Shown here: positions 34,153-43,875 of the stretch, piece by piece
Layout: each line of letters begins with the position of its first letter
How positions within the stretch are numbered: the first letter of the stretch is position 1
DNA from: Halorubrum sp. DM2
GTDB taxonomy: Archaea; Halobacteriota; Halobacteria; Halobacteriales; Haloferacaceae
Length of the DNA stretch: 64,000 nucleotides
Assembly (NCBI RefSeq): GCF_901686465.1
Contig: NZ_LR594487.1
Span: 1,485,650-1,549,649 of the forward strand
Direction of reading: 5' to 3'
Translations under genes and position numbers: made by a program
The notes under the pieces: model-generated
Seen by the model: the letters and a program-made list of their open reading frames with translations, nothing else
Told to the model about the DNA's origin: nothing
The model's database searches: none

Positions 34153-35568
34153 TCACGAGAGCTGTTCGCCGACGATCCGGTCCGCCTCGGCGAGGAACGC
34201 GTCGCGCTCGCCGGTCGGGATCGTCGCGCCCGCGGCGACGTCGTGACCGCCGCCGTCGCCGCCGACCGACTGACTCGCCTCGCGCATCACCACGGAGAGG
34301 TCGAGCCCCTGCCGGACGAGCGCGTGCGAGCCGCGCGAGGACACTTTCAGTTCCTCGTCGCTCTTCTCGGCGAAGGCGATCACGGGCTTGGAGCGGTCGA
34401 CCGCGGGCGAGCCGACCGCCATCCCGGCGACGATGCCGACGATGGTCTCGCGGATGCGCGACCCGGCGTCGAACCACTGGAGGTTGTCCTCGTGGGTGAC
34501 CCCCTCGTTTTTGACCCACTGGAGGCCCTCCGAGAGGTTCTTCCGATGGGTGCGGAGGAGCCGTCTGGCCTCCGCGAGCGCGTCGCCGCGGTCGCCGAGA
34601 CACACCGCGAGGCCGACGTCGCCGCGCTCGTAGCGGGCGGTCGCGTTGAGCAGGGTGGAGAACTCGCTCACGTCTCGCAGTTCGGTGCCGACCTCCTCGT
34701 CGACGAGCGTGTACGCGGTGCCGACGAGCGCCTCGATCCGGTCGGAGGGAACGCCCGAGGCGACCGCCCGGCGCATCAGCGCGGAGGCGAGCCGCCGACG
34801 CTCGTCGGCGTCGAGGTCGACCCAGCGCCGCCACTCCCCGTCGCGTTTCACGTCGAGGTCGAGGTCGGTGAGGAAGGCGATCGCTCCGGCCTCGTCGTTG
34901 GTGATCCCGGGGATCTTCACGTCGGAGGCGTACTCCAGGAACTTCGGGAGCGGTCGGGTCTGTCTGCCGTAGAGGTCGAGGTCGGTCCGCGCGTCGAGGA
35001 CGCCCGCGTCGACGCCGTCGGCGACGATCGCCTCGTTGGCACCGACGAGACCGTCGGTCGAGTCCTGCATGTCGCCGACCGCGCCGACGACCGCCAGCCC
35101 GGCGAGGTCGCGGTTGTCGCCGTCGCCCTCCAGCGCGCGCGCGAGCAGGTAGCTCGCGCCGGCACCGGAGAGCTCGCTCGCGCCGTCGATCCCTTCGAGC
35201 AGGGGGTTGAGGTGGTACCGCGTGTCGCGGTCGGCGGGCTGGTGGTGGTCGGCGACGACGGGGACGAAGTCGCCGGCCGCCTCGTGGTCGGCGATGATGT
35301 CGAGCTGGCCGGAGCCGAAGTCGGTGAAAAGCACCACGTCGAACTCGCGGGCGGCGATGCCGGCGATCGAGTCGGCGTCCAGCTGCTTCTCGAAGACGAC
35401 CTCGTGGTCGACCCCGGCCCGCGCGAGCGCGGTGGAAGCGATCGCGGCGCTCGTGATCCCGTCGGCGTCGATGTGGGAGGCCAAGAGGACCCGGTCGGCC
35501 TCGCGCAGGCGGTCGGCGCAGTCGGTCGCGCGGTCGGCGAGGTCGGGGACGGGAGCGGCGACTGCCAT
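34153..35568 (-). CDS. DHH-family single-stranded DNA exonuclease (RecJ/GAN-like)
   Basis: The 471-residue protein carries the DHH phosphoesterase motifs: SHIDADGI (motif I), TDFGSGQLD (motif II), ADHHQP (DHH motif III) and GAVGDMQD (motif IV). Its C-terminal DHHA1 domain ends with GGDGGGHDVAAGATIP. Archaeal homologues bind GINS/CMG and act as RecJ-like nucleases in replication and repair. I used ATG 35566-35568. A GTG two codons upstream is possible. Confidence 0.9.
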   Translation of the reverse strand: MAVAAPVPDLADRATDCADRLREADRVLLASHIDADGITSAAIASTALARAGVDHEVVFEKQLDADSIAGIAAREFDVVLFTDFGSGQLDIIADHEAAGDFVPVVADHHQPADRDTRYHLNPLLEGIDGASELSGAGASYLLARALEGDGDNRDLAGLAVVGAVGDMQDSTDGLVGANEAIVADGVDAGVLDARTDLDLYGRQTRPLPKFLEYASDVKIPGITNDEAGAIAFLTDLDLDVKRDGEWRRWVDLDADERRRLASALMRRAVASGVPSDRIEALVGTAYTLVDEEVGTELRDVSEFSTLLNATARYERGDVGLAVCLGDRGDALAEARRLLRTHRKNLSEGLQWVKNEGVTHEDNLQWFDAGSRIRETIVGIVAGMAVGSPAVDRSKPVIAFAEKSDEELKVSSRGSHALVRQGLDLSVVMREASQSVGGDGGGHDVAAGATIPTGERDAFLAEADRIVGEQLS

Positions 35569-35721
35569 TACCACCGGTTGGAGCCCGATCGGTCATAAAC
35601 GCACGCTTCGGGGAGACGGGAGCGGCGCGGTCGGCGGAACGGGACCGCGGAGCCCGTCGAAGGGGGCATCAATTGCCGTAACTGACGGTTATAGAAGTTT
35701 GCGGACGTATGAGCAACAAAC

Positions 35722-37065
35722 ATGACACGTGGGTTTTCCACCCGGAGTCTCCACGCCGGAGCCGAGCCCGACTCGGCCACCGGTGCCCGCGCCACGCCGA
35801 TCCACCAGACGACCTCGTACGTCTTCGACGACGCGGACACGGCGGCGGAGATGTACGCGCTCCGGGCGGAGGGCCACATCTACTCCCGACTCTCGAACCC
35901 GACGGTGAACGTCTTGGAAGATCGGCTGGCGGATCTGTCCGGCGGGTCGGACGCGGTCGCGACCGGGTCGGGGATGGCAGCGTTCGACGCGATCACGACC
36001 GTCCTCGCGAGCGCGGGCGACAACGTCGTCGCCAGCTCCGAAATGTACGGCGGCACCGCGGCGTACCTCACGAGCATCGCGGACCGCCGGGGGATCGAGG
36101 CGCGGCTCGTCGACACGCTCGACTACGAGGCGTACGCGGACGCGATCGACGGCGACACCGCGTTCGTCCACGTCGAGACCATCGCGAACCCCTCGCTCGT
36201 CACGCCCGACTTCGAGCGGCTGGCCGACATCGCCCACGACCACGCGGTCCCGCTCGTCGTCGACAACACGTTCGCGACTCCCTACCTCTGTCGCCCGTTC
36301 GAACACGGTGCTGATATCACGTGGGAGTCGACGACGAAGTGGATCACGGGCAACGGCACCACTGTCGGCGGCGTCGTCGTCGACAGCGGGCAGTTCCCGT
36401 GGGACCACCCCGACGCCGACTACGACGAGCTGGACGGCGAGTCGTCGGCGTTCCCGATCAACTTCGTCGAGCAGTTCGGCGACGCCGCGTTCGCCAACGT
36501 CGTCCGCCAGCGCGGGGTGCGCCCGATCGGCGGCCAGCAGTCGCCCTTCGACGCGTGGCAGACGATTCAGGGGCTCAACACCCTCCCGCTGCGGATGGAG
36601 CGGCACTGCGAGAACGCGCGGCGGGTGGCCGAGTTCCTCCGCGACGACGAGCGCGTCGACTGGGTGTCGTACCCGGGGTTCGAGGACCACCAGAGCCACG
36701 GCAACGCCGCCGAGTACCTCGACGGCTTCGGCGGGATGGTCACCTTCGGCGTCGACGGCGGCTACGAGGCCGCGAAGACGTTCTGCGAGTCGGTCGAGCT
36801 GACGAGCTTCCTCGCGAACATCGGCGACGCGAAGACGCTCGTCATCCACCCGTCCTCCACGACGCACGCGCAGATGGACGAAGAACAGCAGCGGCTGGCG
36901 GGCGTCTACCCCGAGATGCTTCGGCTCTCGATCGGCATCGAGGACCCGGAGGACGTGATCGCCGACCTCGACGCGGGGCTGGCCGCAGGCGAGCGCGCGG
37001 CGGACGGGGAGAGCGCGGACGAAGAGAGCGCGGACGGAGCCGATACGGGCGGCGAGGGGGCCTGA
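35722..37065 (+). CDS. metY: O-acetylhomoserine sulfhydrylase / cystathionine synthase-type PLP enzyme
   Basis: The 447-residue Cys/Met-metabolism PLP enzyme has the internal aldimine Lys206 in [13 protein letters not shown], the pyridine-binding Asp in [12 protein letters not shown], and [13 protein letters not shown] and GMAAFDAI for phosphate and substrate. Its C-terminal SSTTHAQM is typical for MetY-like enzymes. The C-terminus has an added acidic Ser/Asp/Glu/Gly tail. It is 4 nt from metX, so O-acetylhomoserine made by MetX would be sulfhydrylated to homocysteine. Confidence 0.9.
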   Translation: MTRGFSTRSLHAGAEPDSATGARATPIHQTTSYVFDDADTAAEMYALRAEGHIYSRLSNPTVNVLEDRLADLSGGSDAVATGSGMAAFDAITTVLASAGDNVVASSEMYGGTAAYLTSIADRRGIEARLVDTLDYEAYADAIDGDTAFVHVETIANPSLVTPDFERLADIAHDHAVPLVVDNTFATPYLCRPFEHGADITWESTTKWITGNGTTVGGVVVDSGQFPWDHPDADYDELDGESSAFPINFVEQFGDAAFANVVRQRGVRPIGGQQSPFDAWQTIQGLNTLPLRMERHCENARRVAEFLRDDERVDWVSYPGFEDHQSHGNAAEYLDGFGGMVTFGVDGGYEAAKTFCESVELTSFLANIGDAKTLVIHPSSTTHAQMDEEQQRLAGVYPEMLRLSIGIEDPEDVIADLDAGLAAGERAADGESADEESADGADTGGEGA

Positions 37066-37069
37066 TCCG

Positions 37070-38371
37070 ATGAGCACCGTCCCGACCGACCACGGCGTCG
37101 CCTCGCTCGGCGAGTTCACCTTCGAGTGCGGGCAGTCGGTGCCCGACTTCGAGGTCGCCTACGAGACCCACGGCGAGTTCGACGGCGACAACGTCGTGTT
37201 AATCTGTCACGCGCTCACCGGCAGCCAGAACGTCGCGCGGTCGCCCGCGCCGGAGCGCGACGCGGAGACCGCCGGGGCCGGGCAGGCCGGACAGGCCCGC
37301 GCGTGGTGGGACGACGTCGTCGGACCCGGGAAAGCGATCGACACGACGGAGTACTACGTCGTCTGCGCGAACGTCCCCGGCTCCTGTTACGGGACGACGG
37401 GTCCGGCCAGCGAGCGGCCCGCGGACCTCGACCTCCGGGAAGAGCCGGACCACGACCGCTGGGGGACCGCGTTCCCGCCGGTCCAGGTCGAGGACTGGGC
37501 GCGGGCGCAGCGCCGGCTGCTCGACCACCTCGGCGTCGGGCGGCTCCGCGCGGTCGTCGGCGGCAGCGTCGGCGGGATGAACGCCTTGGAGTGGGCGAAG
37601 CGCTACCCCGACGACGTCGACCGCGTGGTCGCCATCGCGACCGCCGGACGGCTCGACGCGCAGTGTCTCGCGCTCGACGCGGTCGCGCGGCGGGCGATCC
37701 GCGCGGACAAAGACTGGAACGGCGGCGACTACTACGGCGACAACCGGCCGGAGCCGACGGAGGGGCTGGCCATCGCCCGCCAGATCGGCCACATCATGTA
37801 CCTCTCGAAGGCGTCGATGGAGCGGAAGTTCGGCCGGCGCTCGGCGGGGCGCGACTCGCTCACGCGCGAGGACGGCGACCTCGGGCTGCCGCCGGAGCCG
37901 ACGGCCGGCTTCTTCCCGTACCGCGAGGTGGAGTCGTACCTCGACTATCAGGCCGAGGGGTTCGGCGACCGCTTCGACGCGAACAGCTACCTCTACCTCA
38001 CGCGCGCGATGGACGAGTACGACCTCGCCGCCGGCCACGGCACCGACGCCGACGCGCTCGCGGCCTTCGAGGGCGAGGCGCTGCTCGTGAGCTTCACCGC
38101 CGACTGGCACTTCACCGTCGAGCAGTCGTCCTCCCTCGCTGACGCCTTCGGCGAGGCCGAGGTCCCGGCCGCACACCACGTGATCGACTCCGACCACGGC
38201 CACGACGCGTTCCTCGTCGAGCCCGAACACGTCGGGCCGCCGGTCCGGGACTTCCTCGCGGACGGCGTCAACGGCCGGGCCGTCTCCGACGAGGGCGACG
38301 ACGGCGACGACCGCCCGGACCGCGGCGACGCCGACCACGCACCAGTTCATGCGAGTCTTTTTAAGGGATAA
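37070..38371 (+). CDS. metX: Homoserine O-acetyltransferase
   Basis: MetX transfers acetyl from acetyl-CoA to homoserine in methionine synthesis. The 433-residue alpha/beta hydrolase has nucleophile Ser166 in [15 protein letters not shown], the oxyanion region [12 protein letters not shown], the GCYGTTGP-like segment ([10 protein letters not shown]), and C-terminal Asp/His ([19 protein letters not shown]). An acidic tail follows. It is co-transcribed with metY. Repeat copy B begins about 30 nt after its stop on the same strand. Confidence 0.92.
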   Translation: MSTVPTDHGVASLGEFTFECGQSVPDFEVAYETHGEFDGDNVVLICHALTGSQNVARSPAPERDAETAGAGQAGQARAWWDDVVGPGKAIDTTEYYVVCANVPGSCYGTTGPASERPADLDLREEPDHDRWGTAFPPVQVEDWARAQRRLLDHLGVGRLRAVVGGSVGGMNALEWAKRYPDDVDRVVAIATAGRLDAQCLALDAVARRAIRADKDWNGGDYYGDNRPEPTEGLAIARQIGHIMYLSKASMERKFGRRSAGRDSLTREDGDLGLPPEPTAGFFPYREVESYLDYQAEGFGDRFDANSYLYLTRAMDEYDLAAGHGTDADALAAFEGEALLVSFTADWHFTVEQSSSLADAFGEAEVPAAHHVIDSDHGHDAFLVEPEHVGPPVRDFLADGVNGRAVSDEGDDGDDRPDRGDADHAPVHASLFKG

Positions 38372-38402
38372 CCGGAGTTCGAGGAGAACCGAGACCCTAC
38401 GG

Positions 38403-38790
38403 TAGCGGTGGCGCGTGCCTGCGAGCGGCCGCCTTCGGCGGCCGCGAGACAGCGCCGCGCGAGGGAGTCGCTGGCGGTCGGAGCGAAGCGAAGACCGCCA
38501 GCGACGAGGCTGGGGAGGCGTGAGGTGCTGTGCGGTGGCGGTCGGGTGGGACTCGAAGGGGCAGTCGCGAGGCGGGCGGAGGCGACGCAAGCACCGCAAG
38601 GAGCGAGTGAAACGAGCGACTGCGGAGCGCAGCGAGCGTCCGCCCGCCTCGCGGCTGGGGCTTCGGCGGTCTCGGTCGCGAGGTTACTCTCGATGAAAGC
38701 AGTCACGTATAGCCGAGCGGCTGGGACTTCGACGGTCTTAGTCACGAAGTCGATCTCGACGAAAACAGTCATGTATAGCTGAGCGGTCGA
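38403..38790 (+). repeat. Structured dispersed repeat, copy B (with tandem tail)
   Basis: Stem 1 is 38425-38433 with 38437-38445 (9 bp, loop TTC). Stem 2 is 38467-38479 with 38493-38505 (13 bp). Stem 3 is 38563-38580 with 38639-38656 (18 bp, one G-U). The conserved boxes GAGGCTGGGGAGGCG and GGGACTCGAAGGGGCAG lie between stems 2 and 3. The tail holds about 2.5 degenerate copies of a roughly 66-nt unit starting GCGGCTGGGRCTTCG. It fills most of the 564-nt gap between metX and the CoA ligase. From 38791 to 38935 I see only a probable promoter region. Confidence 0.8.
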
Positions 38791-38935
38791 GAATTCGACG
38801 GCGTCAGAGTGGACGAAAAACGTTCAGACCGGAACCCGATCGTTGAGAGAAGATCAGTAGAAGTCGCCGCCCCGAGGGACCCTCCCGATCAATCATGACA
38901 ACGTTCATAGTTCCCGACCTCGTGGTGTGTGAGGT

Positions 38936-40585
38936 ATGCCAGGCGGACACGCTCAGACCCTGCGACCGTTCATGTGGCGCGCGGAACGACTGTACCCGGA
39001 CACCGAGATCGTCTCGCGCACCCACGAGGGGCGCACGCGGCACACGTACGCCGAGTACGCCGACCGGACCGCACGGCTCGCCAACGCCTTAGACGCCCAC
39101 GGGATCGAGCGCGGCGACCGCGTCGCGACGTTCTGCTGGAACCACACGCGGCACTTCGAGACGTACTTCGGCGTCCCGAACACCGGCGCGCAGCTCCACA
39201 CGATCAACCCGCTGCTGCCCGACGAGCACATCCAGTACATCGTCGACGACGCCGACGACGAGATCATCTTCGTCGACCCCTCGCTGGCCGAGAAGATCGC
39301 GAGCGCCGCGGAGGGCGCGGACGAGTTCGAGGGCGTCGACTTCGTCGCGATGGGATCGGAGGGGATCGACGCGCTCGACGCCCCCGCCTACGAGGAGTTC
39401 ATCGCGGACCACTCGACCGAGTACGACTGGCCCGACCTCGACGGCGACCAGCCCGCCGGCCTCTGTTACACCTCCGGTACGACGGGGAAGCCGAAGGGCG
39501 TCGAATACACCCAGTCGATGCTGTGGAGCCACACGATGGCCTCCCAGACGCCACAGGGGATCCCGATGGAGGACTCCGACGTGGTCATGCCCGTCGTGCC
39601 CATGTTTCACGTCAACGCGTGGGGGATGCCGTTCACCGCGGCCGCCGCGGGCGCGAAACACGTCTATCCCGGACCGTCGCCGGACCCTGCCGACCTCGCG
39701 GCGCTGATCGAGGAGGAGGGCGTCACCATCTCCGCGGGCGTCCCGACGGTGTGGCTCGGCCTCCGCGAGTACATCGAGGGGGGCAACGAGGTGGACCTCT
39801 CGACGCTCGACACCGTGATCATCGGCGGCGCGGCCGCGCCGAAGGCGCTGATCGAGTGGTACGACGACCGCGACGTCGAGGTGCTTCACGCGTGGGGGAT
39901 GACTGAGATCGCACCGATCGGGACCGTCTCGCACCTCAAGAGCGACCTGCGCGACGCCGACTACGAGACGCAGGTGAACAAGCGGGCGAAGCAGGGCCTC
40001 GTCGCCCCCGGACTGGAGTTCGAGGTCATCGACGAGGACGGCGAGGAGATCGCGTGGGACGGCGAGGAGTTCGGCGAGCTCCGGATCCGCGGGCCGTGGG
40101 TCACGAAGGAGTACTTCAAGCGCCCCGAGGCCAACGAGGAGGAGTTCGTCGACGGCTGGCTGAAGACGGGCGACGTGGTCACCGTCGACGAGGACGGCTA
40201 CATGCAGCTCGTCGACCGGACGAAAGACGTGATCAAGTCGGGCGGCGAGTGGATCTCCAGCGTCGAGCTGGAGAACGCGATCATGGCCTACGACGGCGTC
40301 AGCGAGGCGGCCGTCGTCGGCGTGCCCCACGAGCGCTGGCAGGAGCGCCCCGTGGCGTTCGTCGTCGTGGCCGAGGGCGTCGACCGCGAGGAGCTCGTCG
40401 AGCGGATCGAGACCGGGCTCCGCGAGGAGTACCCCAAGTGGTGGGTGCCGGACGCGGTGGAGTTCATCGACGAGGTGCCCAAAACCGCCACCGGGAAGTT
40501 CTCGAAGAAGGACCTCCGCGAGCAGTACGGCGACCAGTCGCTCGTCGAGGGCGCGGTCCCGGAAGACGACGCGCCCGAGGAGTAG
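38936..40585 (+). CDS. Long-chain fatty-acid/acyl-CoA ligase (AMP-forming)
   Basis: The 549-residue ANL-superfamily enzyme activates a carboxylic acid as an acyl-adenylate and then as an acyl-CoA. Motifs include YTSGTTGKPKGVEYTQ (A3), GAAAPKALIEWY, HAWGMTEIAPIG (A5), GWLKTGDVVTVDEDGYMQLV (A7), VDRTKDVIKSGGEWISSVEL (A8), and the C-terminal catalytic Lys in KTATGKFSKKDLRE. Its length is typical of medium/long-chain acyl-CoA synthetases of haloarchaea. It is not in an operon. Confidence 0.92.
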   Translation: MPGGHAQTLRPFMWRAERLYPDTEIVSRTHEGRTRHTYAEYADRTARLANALDAHGIERGDRVATFCWNHTRHFETYFGVPNTGAQLHTINPLLPDEHIQYIVDDADDEIIFVDPSLAEKIASAAEGADEFEGVDFVAMGSEGIDALDAPAYEEFIADHSTEYDWPDLDGDQPAGLCYTSGTTGKPKGVEYTQSMLWSHTMASQTPQGIPMEDSDVVMPVVPMFHVNAWGMPFTAAAAGAKHVYPGPSPDPADLAALIEEEGVTISAGVPTVWLGLREYIEGGNEVDLSTLDTVIIGGAAAPKALIEWYDDRDVEVLHAWGMTEIAPIGTVSHLKSDLRDADYETQVNKRAKQGLVAPGLEFEVIDEDGEEIAWDGEEFGELRIRGPWVTKEYFKRPEANEEEFVDGWLKTGDVVTVDEDGYMQLVDRTKDVIKSGGEWISSVELENAIMAYDGVSEAAVVGVPHERWQERPVAFVVVAEGVDREELVERIETGLREEYPKWWVPDAVEFIDEVPKTATGKFSKKDLREQYGDQSLVEGAVPEDDAPEE

Positions 40586-40619
40586 CCGGCACGTCGCCGG
40601 CGGCAACGAGGGCAACCGC

Positions 40620-41060
40620 TCAGTCGTCGCGGTCGCCGACGACCCACTTGTGCGAGTAGCTCTCGCCGCAGGTGCAGTGGGCGTACGCGTGGACCACGTC
40701 GCCCTCGGCGTAGAGCCCGCCGACCTCCTCGTTTTGCGCCTCCGCGAACGCGAAGACGAACCGGATCTCGTGGTCGTCGTCGGGGTTCTCCGCGGCAAAG
40801 GGGCACGCCCCGTCGTCGAGCGAGCGCGCGATCTCTCCCTCCGCTCCCATCGCCGTCTTCGCGAACTCCATCGCGCCCATGCCCGTGCCGGCCTGGAACG
40901 CGGACCGGCCGGTCTCGCCGTCGAGGATCAGCCGGACGCCCCCGTCGACCTCGGTGCCGACGCTGCGGAGCCGGGAGTCGTCGTCGAGGTACGCGTCGCT
41001 CACGTAGAAGACCACGTCGTCGAGCCGCTCGCCCGCGAGGAACTCGTCGAGGTTGCTCAT
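40620..41060 (-). CDS. Conserved haloarchaeal protein (DUF5807-like)
   Basis: The 146-residue protein begins MSNLDEFLAGERLDDVVFYV at ATG 41058-41060. It ends with GLYAEGDVVHAYAHCTCGES and YSHKWVVGDRDD. A Cys-rich CTCG near the end and one Cys in DGACPF may bind metal. The pattern matches my memory of the DUF5807 family. The function is not known. It is convergent with the acyl-CoA ligase. Confidence 0.75.
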   Translation of the reverse strand: MSNLDEFLAGERLDDVVFYVSDAYLDDDSRLRSVGTEVDGGVRLILDGETGRSAFQAGTGMGAMEFAKTAMGAEGEIARSLDDGACPFAAENPDDDHEIRFVFAFAEAQNEEVGGLYAEGDVVHAYAHCTCGESYSHKWVVGDRDD

Positions 41061-41211
41061 GCCCGTCGGTGGCGCGTGAGCGGTAAAAGGCGTGCGAGTC
41101 GCGATGGAGAACTGCGAGTCGCGGCCGAGTGGGAGGGAGAAGCCCGATTCGATGTTAAATCGTGTGGAATAGGGGTAAGCGTTAATACGTACCACGGAGA
41201 TCCGTCGCGTA

Positions 41212-41316
41212 ATGAGCGCGCAGACGAGATCCGGCAACCGGCTCGCGGAGTGGGCGCAGCTGGTCGACGAGGACGTCCCGGAAGAGCTCCGAGAAGAGCG
41301 TTCCGGCGACCGATAA
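41212..41316 (+). CDS. Candidate 34-residue protein upstream of hef
   Basis: ATG 41212 to TAA 41316 reads MSAQTRSGNRLAEWAQLVDE, then DVPEELREERSGDR. This is an acidic, helical, haloarchaeal-looking product. The upstream DNA is AT-rich (about 41150-41195) and contains TATA-like strings. It lies directly before the hef promoter region. I regard it as a probable micro-gene, but its short length leaves doubt. Confidence 0.45.
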   Translation: MSAQTRSGNRLAEWAQLVDEDVPEELREERSGDR

Positions 41317-41368
41317 CTTTCACCCCGCTTCGCGAAGGCTTTAGGCCGACGGCGGCGAAGCGTCGCCG

Positions 41369-43873
41369 ATGGCGACCGAAGCCGCCGGGATCGACAGACC
41401 GCTGCTCGTCGACGGGTTCTTACAGCGACGCCGCTACCAGCTCCAGCTGGCGGACGCCGCCGCCGACGAACACACGCTCGTCTGTCTCCCGACCGGCCTC
41501 GGCAAGACGGCGGTCAGCCTGCTCGTCACCGCCGAGCGGCTCCACGAGGCGGGCGGGAAGTCGCTGTTTTTAGCCCCCACGAAACCCCTCGTCCAACAGC
41601 ACGCGGACTTCTACCGCGAGGCGCTTTCGATTCCGGACGACGAGATCGTCGTGTTCACCGGCGACGTGAGACCGGACGACCGCGCCGCGCTCTGGGAGGA
41701 CGCCCGGATCGTGATCGCGACCCCGCAGGTGGTCGAGAACGACCTCGTCGGCAACCGGATCTCGCTGCGGGACGTGACCCACCTCACCTTCGACGAGTGC
41801 CACCGCGCGACCGGCGACTACGCGTACGTGTACATCGCGGAGCGCTACCACGCCGACGCGGCGGACCCGCTCGTCACCGGGATGTCGGCCTCGCCCGGCG
41901 GCGACACCGAGGAGATCGAGACGGTCTGTGAGAACCTCGGCCTCGTCAACGTCGAGGTGATGACCGAGGAGGACGCCGACGTCGACGAGTACACCCACGA
42001 CACCGACGTCCGGTGGGAGCAGGTCACGCTCCCGGACGAGGTCCTCGCGATTCGGGACGCGCTCAACGAGGTGATCACAGATCGGTTAGAGAAGCTGAAG
42101 TCGCTCGGCGTGACGAACACGACGAACCCTGACCTCTCGCAGAAGGACCTCAACAAGATGCGGGGGCAGCTGAAGCGGATGATGGACAACGACCAGTCGG
42201 ACGGGTACAAGGGGATGAGCACCCACGCCGAGGTGATGAAGCTCCGGCGCGCGACCGAACTGGTCGAGACGCAGTCGGTCGAGTCCGTCCGGCGGTACTT
42301 CGAGCGCCAGCGCGAGGCCGCCCGCTCTTCGGGCGCGTCGAAGGCGAGCCAGCGGATGGTCGCGGACCCGAAGGTGCGCGAGGCGATGCGGAAGGCGGAG
42401 TCGTTCGACGGCCTCCACCCGAAGTTCTCGAAGGCCCGGATCCTGCTCGCCGAGACGCTCGGCATCGACGGCGGCGAACGCGCCATCCTGTTCACCGAGT
42501 CGCGCGACACCGCCGAGGCGCTCGTGGAGTTCCTCTCCGCGAGCTTCGACGTGCGGAAGTTCGTCGGACAGGGCGACAAGGAGGGCTCCGACGGGATGAG
42601 CCAGAAACAGCAACAGGAGACCCTCGACGCGTTCAAGGCCGGCGAGTTCGAGGTTCTCGTCTCCACGAGCGTCGCCGAGGAGGGGCTGGACGTGCCCGAG
42701 GTCGATCTGGTCTGCTTCTACGAACCGGTGCCGACCGCGATCCGGTCGATCCAGCGCAAGGGTCGGACCGGGCGGCAGGCCGAGGGGAAGGTCGTCGTGC
42801 TGATGGCCGAGGACACCCGCGACGAGGCGTTCTTCTGGATCTCGCGCCGCCGCGAGAAGGAGATGGCCAGCCAGCTCGCCGAGCTGAAGGAGGCCACCGA
42901 CGACATCGAAGACACCGTCGGCGACGACGGGCAGGCCGGGCTGGACGCCTTCTCGGGCGGATCCGACGACGACGGTGTCGGATCGGAGACCGACGACGGC
43001 GCGGCCGGCACGGCCGACGCGGTCAAGGAGTCCGGTGACGGCGGCGACGCGGACGGCGACGCCGGACTCACCGACTTCGCGGCAGAGGCCCGAGGGGGAT
43101 CGGAGGGTGACGGCGAGGAGGGCGACAGAGCGGAAGAGGATGGAGCGGAGAGCGCCGAGGAGAGCGAGGCGACCGACGAGAAAACCGACGACGACGGCAT
43201 CGTCGCGACCGCCGGCGTCGAGGAGGGGGTCGAGGTCGTCGTCGACCAGCGCGAACTCGACTCCGCGATCGCGAAGGACCTCTCGACGCGCGACGGCCTC
43301 GTCACTCGGCTGGAGACGCTCGCGGTCGGCGACTACGTGCTCTCCGACCGAGTCGCCGTCGAGCGCAAGTCTGCGGCCGACTTCGTCGACTCGATGCTCG
43401 ACTCCGACCGCTCGATGTTCGAGCAGGTCGGCGAGCTCTCGCGGGCGTACGCCCGTCCGGTGATGGTCGTCGAGGGGACGAACCTCTACGGCCAGCGCGA
43501 CATCGACCCCAACGCGATCCGCGGCGCGCTCGCGTCGCTCGCGGTCGACTTCGACGTGAGTGTCCTCCGCACCGAAGGGGAAGACGACACCACCGAACTG
43601 CTCGCGACGGTCGCCAAGCGCGAGCAGGAGACGCGCGACCGCGAGGTGAGCGTCCACGGCGAGAAGACGACGAAGACCCGCGCGGAACAGCAGGAGTACG
43701 TCGTCTCCTCCATCGCGGACATCGGGCCGGTCACCGCGCGCACCCTGCTGGAACACTTCGGCACGGTCGAGGCCGTGATGACCGCGCCGGAGGACGATCT
43801 GCTCGAAGTCGACGGCGTCGGTCCGGTGACCGCGGAGCGCATCCGCGAGGTCGTCGGAAGCGAGTACGATTGA
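41369..43873 (+). CDS. hef: Hef nuclease/helicase (FANCM/XPF-type)
   Basis: Hef restarts stalled replication forks. The 834-residue protein has an SF2 helicase domain: Q-like LQRRRYQLQLADAAADE, Walker A CLPTGLGKTA with Lys46, DECHRATGDY (DECH), and C-terminal helicase motifs FTESRDTAEALVEFL, VSTSVAEEGLDVPEVD and RSIQRKGRTGRQ. A long acidic linker (about 520-620) leads to an XPF-type nuclease (VVVDQREL, GDYVLSDRVAVERKSAADF) and a helix-hairpin-helix pair (DIGPVTARTLLEHFG, VDGVGPVTAERIREV). Length and order are typical of haloarchaeal Hef. The tnpB element begins right at its stop codon. Confidence 0.94.
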   Translation: MATEAAGIDRPLLVDGFLQRRRYQLQLADAAADEHTLVCLPTGLGKTAVSLLVTAERLHEAGGKSLFLAPTKPLVQQHADFYREALSIPDDEIVVFTGDVRPDDRAALWEDARIVIATPQVVENDLVGNRISLRDVTHLTFDECHRATGDYAYVYIAERYHADAADPLVTGMSASPGGDTEEIETVCENLGLVNVEVMTEEDADVDEYTHDTDVRWEQVTLPDEVLAIRDALNEVITDRLEKLKSLGVTNTTNPDLSQKDLNKMRGQLKRMMDNDQSDGYKGMSTHAEVMKLRRATELVETQSVESVRRYFERQREAARSSGASKASQRMVADPKVREAMRKAESFDGLHPKFSKARILLAETLGIDGGERAILFTESRDTAEALVEFLSASFDVRKFVGQGDKEGSDGMSQKQQQETLDAFKAGEFEVLVSTSVAEEGLDVPEVDLVCFYEPVPTAIRSIQRKGRTGRQAEGKVVVLMAEDTRDEAFFWISRRREKEMASQLAELKEATDDIEDTVGDDGQAGLDAFSGGSDDDGVGSETDDGAAGTADAVKESGDGGDADGDAGLTDFAAEARGGSEGDGEEGDRAEEDGAESAEESEATDEKTDDDGIVATAGVEEGVEVVVDQRELDSAIAKDLSTRDGLVTRLETLAVGDYVLSDRVAVERKSAADFVDSMLDSDRSMFEQVGELSRAYARPVMVVEGTNLYGQRDIDPNAIRGALASLAVDFDVSVLRTEGEDDTTELLATVAKREQETRDREVSVHGEKTTKTRAEQQEYVVSSIADIGPVTARTLLEHFGTVEAVMTAPEDDLLEVDGVGPVTAERIREVVGSEYD

Positions 43874-43875
43874 CA

